Shown: piece by piece, positions 33,944 through 40,534 of the stretch | Layout of the letters: the number at the start of each line of letters is the position of its first letter | Numbering within the stretch: the stretch's first letter is position 1 | NCBI GenBank assembly: GCA_903834845.1 | Contig: CAILKW010000726.1 | Coordinates: forward strand, 1 to 40,534 | DNA: 40,534 nt | Direction of reading: 5' to 3' | DNA from: an uncultured Bacteroidia bacterium | Lineage (GTDB): Bacteria > Bacteroidota > Bacteroidia > Bacteroidales > Prolixibacteraceae | Notes under the pieces: generated by a model | Told to the model about the DNA's origin: nothing | What the model saw: the letters and a program-made list of their open reading frames with translations, nothing else | Databases searched by the model: none | Position numbers and translations under genes: made by a program

Positions 33944-36178
33944 ATGAGATCATTAATTTGCTTAATACTAAGCATTGTCTTGCTGTTTTTAGTTACAGGT
34001 ACAACAAACGGACAGTATGGAATTGGTAAAAAATTGCAATCTGCAAAAGCAGGTTTTGTGTCACTCGACGGGCAGGTTTTGCCCAAGGGAAACCTGGTTG
34101 AAGCTGATGGCGCCATCCATCAGTTCAATTCACCTGTGTTGCGACTGGTACGTACAAAGTCAAAATCCCCCAAAGGTGCTGTTTTGTTGCTTCCGGGAGG
34201 TGGATACGAACTCATCAATGCGAAAAACGAGGGTGAAAACGTATCCCGGTTCCTGAATGCGGAGGGTTTTGATGTTGCTATCCTTGAATATCATGTTGGC
34301 ACCGGTTCCGGGATTCGCAACCTGGCCTTGGCTGATGCCCTGAAAGCGTTCCGGCTTCTTAAAACAAGTCAGAAGACACTTGGGTTTCATGGTGATCGTC
34401 TGGCAATCATGGGTCTTTCTTCCGGTGGTCATCTTGCTGCACGAACAGTCCAAAAACTCGGAGAAAAGGAACAACCCGATGACCTGATCCTTATTAGTCC
34501 AACCAATCTGGATGAAACTACAACCGGAACGGTGTTCCCTGCCGTAATGCCTCCGGTTCTGCCAACTGCACGGCTTTTCACGTCATTTTCTGCCAACGAC
34601 AATAGTCCGTGGATTAAAAGTTGTGAACAATACACCAAAATTTGGAAGGGTTACGATGGTTTGGCATCTTTCCATTTATTGCCTGATAGTGCCGGTGTTT
34701 CGTATAGCGATACCGATCCAGTTGATAGCAAACTTAAACTGGCAGGCCTGCTTAAAACATTTCTTGAAGAGAAGCCCGAAATTTCAGTTTCATCACAAAA
34801 TCCTGCGGTGGTGCCTGTTGCCGGATATGCAACAAAACGACATGCCGAAAAATTAGCTCTTGTTGCCAAAGAAAAGTTTGACCTGATCATGATCGGGAAT
34901 TCAATCACCAATAATTTCGACAAACCTGAATATCAACTTGTGTGGAACCAGTTTTTTACACCGCGAAAAGCATTGAACCTTGGATACTCTGGATATCGCA
35001 CCGAAAACATTATCTGGAACATTCAAAACGGGGAACTTGATGGGCAATCGCCCAAAGTGATTGTTTTGGAAATAGGTACTAATAACATTGACGAAAAAAA
35101 TTACCCGACACGCCATACAGCCGGTCAGCTTGCCGGAGGCATCGGAGCCATTGTAAAGTTGTTGTGCGAAAAGTGTCCTGATGCCAAAATTATCGTGCTG
35201 CGGTGTTTCCCGGGGTGCTACGGTGGTCCGAATCCCACTTCCCATCGTGTAATTCTCGAACGCGCTTCCGGTCTGGTTTCCAGACTTGCTGACGGAAAAC
35301 ATATTTTCTATTGCGATGTGAACCATGTGTTCCTCAATCTGGATGGATCGATCAACCGTGATATGATGCCCGACTGGCTGCACCCAAGTCCTGCCGGGGC
35401 AAAAGCCTGGGCGCAGGCCATGGAACCTTTGCTTTCAGAGCTGATGGGCGACAAATCCCTGGATACGGTAATTCCGTCTAATTCAGCTATTGTTCCGGCA
35501 TCGAAACTGGAGAATGATTCTTATAATTGGTGGGATCGCCATGCTGAAGTCTTACGCATCAAAGATTCGATCAACCCTGAAATTGTTTTGATTGGTAACT
35601 CTATCACCCATTTCTGGGGAGGAGAGCCACGGTTGAAATATGCAGACGGAAGACCCCGGATCCCGAATTGTCCAAATACTTGGGCTTCACTGTTTGACAA
35701 CTACCGCGTGCTGAACCTCGGCTTCGGTTGGGACCGTACGCAAAACGTGCTTTGGCGCCTCGACCACGGAGAACTTGACGGGCTTCACCCACGAACGGTC
35801 ATCATCCATATCGGCACCAACAATACCAGCCAAACCCAAAATGCACGGATGAACACTGCCACAGAAATCGTCGAAGGAATAAAAGCCATTTGTCAAAGGG
35901 GCCGATCCAAAGTTCCCGGGGCAAAAATCATTTTGATGGCGATAATGCCACGAGAGCAAAGCCCAACCCATCCGCGCCGGATACTGATCAACGAGATTAA
36001 CCAGAAACTGGAACTGTTTGCAAAAGAAAACAACATCACGTTAGTGGACATCGGGTCGAAAATGCTTGCTCAGGATGGCACACTTCCCAAAGACATCGCC
36101 AACGATTTCTGTCATCCAACAGAAAAAGGCTATCAGATTTGGGCTGATGGCATTCGTTCACTTATTTCTGAACCCTGA
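33944..36178 (+). CDS. Three-domain esterase: alpha/beta hydrolase + two SGNH/GDSL domains
   Basis: 744 residues, signal peptide to about residue 24 (FLVTGTTNGQ). Domain 1 (about 25-275) is an alpha/beta hydrolase esterase: LLLPGGGYELI oxyanion region, nucleophile Ser159 in GLSSGGH, Asp219 in SANDNS. The expected His in the GGHGF-like motif seems absent; DSAGVSY stands there, so this domain may be inactive. Domain 2 (about 310-500) is SGNH: Ser320 in GNSITNNF, GTNN, and Asp477-x-x-His480 in PDWLHPS. Domain 3 (about 545-744) is SGNH: Ser553 in GNSITHFW, GTNN, and Asp721/His724 in NDFCHPTEKG. Two active acetylesterases in one chain would suit a heavily acylated glycan. Confidence 0.9.
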   Translation: MRSLICLILSIVLLFLVTGTTNGQYGIGKKLQSAKAGFVSLDGQVLPKGNLVEADGAIHQFNSPVLRLVRTKSKSPKGAVLLLPGGGYELINAKNEGENVSRFLNAEGFDVAILEYHVGTGSGIRNLALADALKAFRLLKTSQKTLGFHGDRLAIMGLSSGGHLAARTVQKLGEKEQPDDLILISPTNLDETTTGTVFPAVMPPVLPTARLFTSFSANDNSPWIKSCEQYTKIWKGYDGLASFHLLPDSAGVSYSDTDPVDSKLKLAGLLKTFLEEKPEISVSSQNPAVVPVAGYATKRHAEKLALVAKEKFDLIMIGNSITNNFDKPEYQLVWNQFFTPRKALNLGYSGYRTENIIWNIQNGELDGQSPKVIVLEIGTNNIDEKNYPTRHTAGQLAGGIGAIVKLLCEKCPDAKIIVLRCFPGCYGGPNPTSHRVILERASGLVSRLADGKHIFYCDVNHVFLNLDGSINRDMMPDWLHPSPAGAKAWAQAMEPLLSELMGDKSLDTVIPSNSAIVPASKLENDSYNWWDRHAEVLRIKDSINPEIVLIGNSITHFWGGEPRLKYADGRPRIPNCPNTWASLFDNYRVLNLGFGWDRTQNVLWRLDHGELDGLHPRTVIIHIGTNNTSQTQNARMNTATEIVEGIKAICQRGRSKVPGAKIILMAIMPREQSPTHPRRILINEINQKLELFAKENNITLVDIGSKMLAQDGTLPKDIANDFCHPTEKGYQIWADGIRSLISEP

Positions 36179-36264
36179 CAGAACCAAAAATTCAATATCA
36201 ATACGATATCGACAGTATTAAGTTACTGAAATCCAATAGTGGAAAAGATTTACAATATTAAGAA

Positions 36265-37749
36265 ATGAAAAAAATATTATTCTGTCTTATTCTTGGGTCG
36301 TCCTTAATTAATGCGATTGCTGGCCAAAGTAATGTTGCATTTTATGTATCCCCGCAAGGGAAGGATACAAATCCCGGCACTTTAGACAAGCCCTTTGCAA
36401 CGATTGAAAAGGCGCGTGATATTGTTCGGGCAGAGCTAAAGTCAAATAAAAATGAACCAATCACGGTTTTTTTACGCCAAGGTACTTATAATCTCAAAAG
36501 GAGCTTCGAACTGAATGATCTTGATTCGGGGAGTGAAAACTCGCCTGTTGTTTACAGCGCATATCCCAATGAAGAAGTTCGTTTCACTGGCGGAATTTCA
36601 ATTCCGGTTGAAAAGGCAAAAAAAGTTACCGATAAAGCAATTCTGTCAAAGCTGGTTGTGGCTGCGAGGGATAAAATTCTTCAGGTAAACTTAAAGTCAT
36701 TGGGAATCAGCAACTATGGAGTCCTTCACCCCAGAGGATTTGGCCGCCCTTATCAACCGGCATCAATGGAACTTTTTTGTAACCGCGAGGGAATGCAACT
36801 TTCCCGCTGGCCGAATGATAGTTTAGTCCGAATTGGTACAGTTCTCGATCCTGGTTCTGTACCCAGGAATGGCGATTATTCACATCGTGGAGGCAGGTTT
36901 ACTTATGATGTCCGGCGGCCTGCCCGATGGACGAAAGCCAAAGATATCTGGATTTCAGGTTTTTTCAACACGGGTTATGCTGATGATGCCGTAAGGATTG
37001 CAAATTTGGATTTGAACAACAAAACAATTACCACCGAACAGGAGACCATGTACGGTTTTGCTGGGAGCAAAGAATTCCAGAGTTGGTACGCTTTTAATCT
37101 TCTGGAAGAAATTGACCGGACCGGTGAATATTTTATCGACAGGGTGCGTGGTATCCTTTACTTTTTCCCTCCAGCAGAAAACTTGCAGACTATTGAATTA
37201 TCGGTTTTGGAAGGACCCCCGGTCGTTATTGAAAATGGTTTGCACATTCATTTCCGGAATATCACCTTCGAATGTTCCAGGGGAATGGGAATGTATATTG
37301 AAGGTGGCAAGGCTGATTTTGTTGAAAACTGTGTTTTTCGGAATCTTGGTTTGGTAGCGGTTTGTATTGGGAAAGGGATTCTTCCGTTTAAGGATTTACA
37401 GCATTCAGGAACAGGAACACCCACATCGCGCCTTTTGGGAAACATCAGCGCCCATAGCTATGACCATACTACTTTCAACCGTGAAGCCGGTACAGACCAT
37501 GTCATTTCAGGTTGTCATATTTACAATACAGGTTCCGGGGGAATCAGCCTCAGTGTCGGCAACAGACTGACTCTTGAAAAAGGGAACAACAGGGTTGAGA
37601 ATTGCCGGATTGAAACCGATAACGCCAAACTGCGCGAAATATTTTACAGTTCGCTCTACTTTACCAAAATGTACCCCATGCTATGGATGGATGTTGACGG
37701 ACAATACCGGGGTGGCCGATCAAAAAGTACATACAGCAAAAGGGTATAA
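36265..37749 (+). pseudogene. Truncated beta-helix (GH141/GH120-like) gene fused in frame to GH92 remnant
   Basis: Starts normally with a signal peptide (MKKILFCLILGSSLINAIAGQ) and the beta-helix signature FYVSPQGKDTNPGTLDKPFATIEKARD. Beta-helix sequence continues to about residue 450 (NNRVENCRIE) where intact relatives, such as the 711-aa gene at 24079, continue for 200 more residues. At about 37615 the reading frame passes without a stop into GH92 sequence (LREIFYSSLYFTKMYPMLWMDVDGQYRG region), then runs out in a frameshift tail ending at 37749. The protein as it stands would be a truncated beta-helix with a nonsense C-terminus, unlikely to be an active enzyme. Best read as a deletion-fusion pseudogene, though expression of the N-terminal part is possible. 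Confidence 0.85.
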
Positions 37750-38933
37750 CTATTACGGTGGTCACATGGGATTTTGGGATGTTTACCGGGCAGCCTATCC
37801 ACTCCTGATGATCACCAATCCTGATGTGGTAAATGACGTTGTAAAAACAAGTCTGGCATTTTATAAGGACTGTGGGCAACTTCCGGTTTTACCCGTTTTT
37901 GGTGTTGAAACATACCAGATGACTGGCTTGCATGTGATGCAGTTTATTGCCGATTGTTATTCCAAAGGAATTCGCAATTATGATGCCGAAGCCGTATATG
38001 CTGCCATGAAAAACACCATGTTGCGAGACACCACCGGCTTTTCGATGCGCTATTTCACCGGATTGAAAAACTACAAAAAGTATGGTTACGTGCCGGCCGA
38101 TCTCGAAATGGAAGCTACCGCACGCACCCTTGACTATGCCTATAACGACTGGGGCATAGCCCAAATTTCCAGGATGTTAGGCAAAACCGACGATTACCAA
38201 TATTTTATTAAAAGAGCCGAATCATACAAAAAATGTGTTTGACCCGTCAACCGGTTTTATGCGCGGAAGATTAGCCGATGGAAGTTGGCGCACTCCTTTC
38301 GACCCTTATTCTTCAGGACATCGCAGGGATGATTTTTGCGAAGGAAATGCCTGGCAATGGTCATTTTCAGTGGCTCATGATGTAAGAGGACTGGCAAAAC
38401 TATACGGCGGAAACAACAAATTTTGCGATAAGCTTGACAGCCTGTTCAAGGCATCGTCCAAAATTGCAGGCAAAAATGCATCAGGCGATATATCTGGCTT
38501 GATTGGGCAGTACGCGCATGGAAATGAATCAGGTCATCATATCGTTTATATGTACAACGAATTGGGTGAACCAAAAAAACGCAACGTTATGTGAATCAAA
38601 TATTGACAACACTCTATGATTCCACTCCTGATGGAATTTGTGGCAATGAAGACACAGGGCAGATGAGTGCCTGGTATATTTTTAGTTCATTGGGGTTTTA
38701 CCCGATGAACCCAGTTTCAGGTAAGTACCAGATGGGGGCACCACTTTTTGATAAGGCTAAATTCAATTACCTTCAGGAAGGGTTTTTCAATAAAAGCAAA
38801 CAACTTGTCGGAATCCAATATCTATGTGAAAAAAGTTACTCTGAACGGTCAGAAATTAGACCGTACTTATATCCCATTTAAAGAACTATTAAATGGAGGT
38901 GAGCTTGTGTTTGATATGACTGGTAAAGACTAA
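37612..38933 (+). pseudogene. GH92 alpha-mannosidase C-terminal half with four frameshifts
   Basis: The catalytic domain of a GH92 is readable only by switching frame four times. Pieces in order: MDVDGQYRG (frame 1); AKGYNYYGGHMGFWDVYRA to AESYKK (frame 2); VFDPSTGFMRGRLADGSWRTPF to the HGNESGHH region (frame 3); CGNEDTGQMSAWYIFSSLGFYP (frame 2); IKANNLSESNIYVKKVTLNG to the end (frame 3). Each switch is a single base next to a homopolymer: extra G near 37711-37715, extra A in A6 38228-38233, missing A in A7 38573-38579, extra T in T5 38783-38787. The N-terminal half (about 310 codons) is absent. It matches the 26245 GH92 segment by segment, with clear divergence. Confidence 0.92.
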
Positions 38934-38945
38934 AAAACAAAAATC

Positions 38946-39050
38946 ATGATATTCCTTAAATCCATATCAGGCTTTCGGGGTGCCTTAGGCAGCTCTTTTG
39001 GTGAAGGATTGAGTCCTCTGGATGATTCAAGCTGTTTAGATGTCCTTTAA
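38946..39050 (+). pseudogene. N-terminal stub of a phosphohexomutase (phosphomannomutase/phosphoglucosamine mutase family)
   Basis: A 34-codon ORF missed by the track begins MIFLKSISGFRGALG and continues GEGLSPLD. This is the typical N-terminus of Bacteroidota alpha-D-phosphohexomutases (consensus like LIKSISGIRGTIGG...GEGLTPLD). After about 25 residues homology stops and the frame ends at 39050. The catalytic serine and everything after it are missing, so it is a stub left by a deletion. A phosphomannomutase would fit a mannose-handling locus. It overlaps the start of the next small ORF by 11 bases. Confidence 0.7.
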
Positions 39051-39296
39051 AAGTGTTCCAAAGTATAAAATCCCGGACAGAGAATTAGGACTGCTTTACC
39101 CCTTCATGAAGATAGTCATACACTATACTGTTTGGCTTATGCCTGTCCCTACATTGAGAGGAAAGGCGACTGTCCACTCAAGGCTATTGTACAATTGCCT
39201 TTTAAACAAAAGGTATTATCGATCAATGGCTTGAGCAAAGAAGAAAAAGAAATTATTTTGGAGCATCACAAAGCATGTTCAATAAAAAGAGAATAG
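39040..39296 (+). pseudogene. Frameshifted small Cys-rich ORF, unknown family
   Basis: The track ORF at 39040 (MSFKSVPKYKIPDRELGLLYP) leaves its natural frame at a C4 run (39100-39103). One more C would join it to an open frame that runs to the stop at 39294-39296 and reads HEDSHTLYCLAYACPYIERK, then GDCPLKAIVQLPFKQKV, GLSKEEKEIILEHHKACS. The joined product would be about 85 residues with Cys spaced C-x4-C-x8-C plus a late Cys, suggesting a small zinc-binding protein. I do not recognise the family. The continuation has no ATG/GTG/TTG near its start, which supports a frameshift rather than a separate gene. Confidence 0.55.
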
Positions 39297-39331
39297 TTAG
39301 TGTTTTAATTTAGGTTCGTTTGTTTAGTTCA

Positions 39332-39363
39332 CCCCCTTTGCCGGAAACGGCGAGGGGGGTTTT
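39332..39363 (+). terminator. Rho-independent terminator at the end of the + strand gene run
   Basis: A 12-bp stem CCCCCTTTGCCG pairs with CGGCGAGGGGG plus G (two G-T wobbles) around a GAAA tetraloop and is followed directly by TTTT. This is a strong intrinsic terminator for transcription arriving from the left and marks the end of the locus on the + strand. Confidence 0.9.
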
Positions 39364-39537
39364 CGTAATGGTATTTCGGGTAGGGTTCCGAACCAAGATC
39401 ACTTATACATCAGATATTCAATAATAAAACAATATTTTTGGTAGATATTAAAAACAAACGAAAATTTCTGGAAAAAAACTATGTGCCTAATATTTAAACC
39501 TATGTGCCTAATATGTTAAAAAAAACACTTAGGTAAA
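39364..39537. other. AT-rich gap between terminator and convergent - strand gene
   Basis: Apart from the direct repeats, I see no gene. A short inverted element (CCTAA at 39507 with TTAGG at 39532) and an A8 run on the + strand (T8 when read on the - strand) could help end transcription of the - strand gene, but pairing is too weak to call it a terminator. Confidence 0.4.
39479..39514. repeat. Two 15-base direct repeats at 21-base spacing
   Basis: CTATGTGCCTAATAT occurs at 39479-39493 and again at 39500-39514 with six bases between. The start-to-start distance of 21 bases is two helical turns. It lies just past the 3' end of the - strand PD-(D/E)XK gene in an AT-rich gap; function unknown. 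Confidence 0.85.
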
Positions 39538-40534
39538 TTAAGCCATTCCCTCCTCAAGCCACTCCACAATATTCCTTTTCTTTTTCGAAAAATTAATACC
39601 AATCAGCGTAATAGGTTTACCATCAGATAAATAAGGTATTGCATATCCTTTTTCTTTGATCTGGGCAATAGCAACCTTGGCTGGTTGGTCCATTTTGAAC
39701 TCGAAAATATAGATATGGTCACGGTTCACGATTACAGAGTCGATGCGGCCTTCGTTCATGTGTACCTCATTGTGGATTTCAGCCCCGAGCAAGCGGAAAA
39801 CCGAATAGATTATATTCTGGTAGTTTTCCTCCATATTGCTGCGGTTGGAGTATGGGATGGCTGCTATGTGGCTTTTCAGTATGCGCTGAATATCTTTTGT
39901 ATTGTTTTTAATCAATGCCATCTGCAACTGTTTAATTTCTGATGTAACCACATCGAGGCTTCGTTCAGCCATCGAACTTACCAAATGCTTTTCAAATGCA
40001 GTTTCAATTTCCATATTCGGGAACCGTAGATAATAAACAGGCTCGTCCATAAGCATTTCCACCCTATCGATAGTAAGGTAGCCCGTTTGTAGCAAAAGCG
40101 GAGCTACCATCATTTGGGTCACATCAAACGAATCAAGTATCACGCTATCCACCGGACGGAACAAAGTATCAAAAAAATCGATGTTCTGTCGTTTTAAAAC
40201 CTTGAAGATAAAGGATGGCCTGCCAGTTGAGAACCAGAAATTATTGAATCTGCCACCTTCATTAATAAACATTCCCAACGACACAGGGTTATATACGGTT
40301 AGCGCATTTTCATGGAAGCGGAATCCATTGTACCATTTTTGTATTTTTTCACGGTATTCGGTCCTGTCAACTCTGTTTTTGTCAGCCAATTCATCTATCT
40401 GTTCGCCAAAGTAATGTTCCACCTCTTCCTGGGTGTAGCCGTACATGGTTGCAAATGGCTCACTAATGGTGATATCGCGGAGAGTGTTGAGTTTGGAGAA
40501 AACCGATACTTTCGAGAATTTGGTCACACCGGTC
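39538..40534 (-). CDS. AAA-ATPase-like / PD-(D/E)XK nuclease-superfamily protein (DUF1703), 5' end cut by window
   Basis: C-terminal 332 residues of a protein of the AAA-ATPase-like + PDDEXK_9 (DUF1703) family, common and multicopy in Bacteroidota. The visible N-terminal side (TKFSKVSVFSKLNTLRDIT, GYTQEEVEHYF, YNGFRFHENALTVYNPVSLG) is the late part of the ATPase-like domain. The nuclease-like domain is at the C-terminus: GRIDSVIVNRDHIYIFEFKMD gives the D...E-x-K core. The track's GTG start at 40527 is internal, since the frame is open to the window edge. Full proteins are about 510-530 residues, so the Walker A region is outside. Convergent with the PUL; probably unrelated to glycan use. Exact cellular role is unknown. 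Confidence 0.92.
   Translation of the reverse strand, partial: TGVTKFSKVSVFSKLNTLRDITISEPFATMYGYTQEEVEHYFGEQIDELADKNRVDRTEYREKIQKWYNGFRFHENALTVYNPVSLGMFINEGGRFNNFWFSTGRPSFIFKVLKRQNIDFFDTLFRPVDSVILDSFDVTQMMVAPLLLQTGYLTIDRVEMLMDEPVYYLRFPNMEIETAFEKHLVSSMAERSLDVVTSEIKQLQMALIKNNTKDIQRILKSHIAAIPYSNRSNMEENYQNIIYSVFRLLGAEIHNEVHMNEGRIDSVIVNRDHIYIFEFKMDQPAKVAIAQIKEKGYAIPYLSDGKPITLIGINFSKKKRNIVEWLEEGMA

Noticed and set aside
10849-39420. Shared 12-mer ATCAGATATTCA beside the palindrome and near 39.4 kb
   Set aside because: A single 12-base match between AT-rich gaps is not enough to argue for paired attachment sites; the flanks do not match.
1-40534. CRISPR arrays, tRNA/rRNA genes, intact insertion sequences
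   Set aside because: I saw no regularly spaced repeats, no tRNA-like cloverleaf and no transposase ORF. The rearranged 37-39 kb region has no visible terminal inverted repeats.

Overview
This window looks like a polysaccharide utilization locus (PUL) from a member of the Bacteroidota. The evidence is two tandem SusC/SusD pairs, lipoboxes with a Cys after a short hydrophobic stretch, Sus-type C-termini (SusC ending in Phe, SusD ending in NPGW/NAGW), and a long run of secreted glycoside hydrolases and esterases. The gene set and moderate GC suggest a Marinilabiliales/Prolixibacteraceae-like environmental or marine lineage. That placement is an inference; there is no rRNA or marker gene to settle it. 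All genes from 1 to about 39.3 kb lie on the + strand with short gaps, and a single gene at the right edge is on the - strand.

Layout. 1-10.8 kb: SusC-SusD, a second SusC-SusD pair, then a DUF1735-type surface lipoprotein. This is the outer-membrane glycan capture machinery; the second pair is visibly GC-richer than its surroundings. 11.0-12.6 kb: a lipoprotein with an FN3-like domain and a putative beta-helix. 12.8-20.8 kb: an MFS transporter of the hexuronate/anion type, a secreted protein full of Asp/Asn-rich calcium-type loops, a DUF4350-like secreted protein, a URO-D-fold protein, a TIM-barrel::DUF1080 fusion, and a Tat-exported Gfo/Idh oxidoreductase. The last two recall the oxidative 3-keto-glycoside route of glycoside cleavage. 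20.8-28.6 kb: GH97 (retaining type), an SGNH esterase, a right-handed beta-helix protein (GH141/GH120-like) and GH92 alpha-mannosidase. 28.7-33.9 kb: a cytoplasmic catabolic module (lyxose/mannose-type cupin isomerase, class II aldolase, FGGY kinase, polyol-phosphate dehydrogenase) with one small SGNH esterase inserted. 33.9-36.2 kb: a three-domain esterase (alpha/beta hydrolase + SGNH + SGNH).

36.3-39.3 kb is a gene graveyard. A beta-helix gene is cut and joined in frame to the C-terminal half of a GH92 gene, which then carries four single-base homopolymer frameshifts. Next come about 26 codons of a phosphohexomutase N-terminus and a frameshifted small Cys-rich ORF, closed by a strong rho-independent terminator. 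The beta-helix -> GH92 order repeats the intact pair at 24-28.6 kb, so this may be a decayed duplicate. Beyond it, on the - strand, is the C-terminal part of an AAA-ATPase-like/PD-(D/E)XK (DUF1703) protein.

How it may work together (inference): the two SusCD systems import an acetylated, alpha-mannose- and alpha-galactose-type containing heteroglycan. SGNH/esterase enzymes remove acyl groups; GH92, GH97, the beta-helix enzyme and the oxidative 3-keto route trim it; the isomerase/kinase/aldolase/dehydrogenase module consumes a released ketose. No regulator (HTCS, SusR, ECF sigma/anti-sigma) is inside the window.
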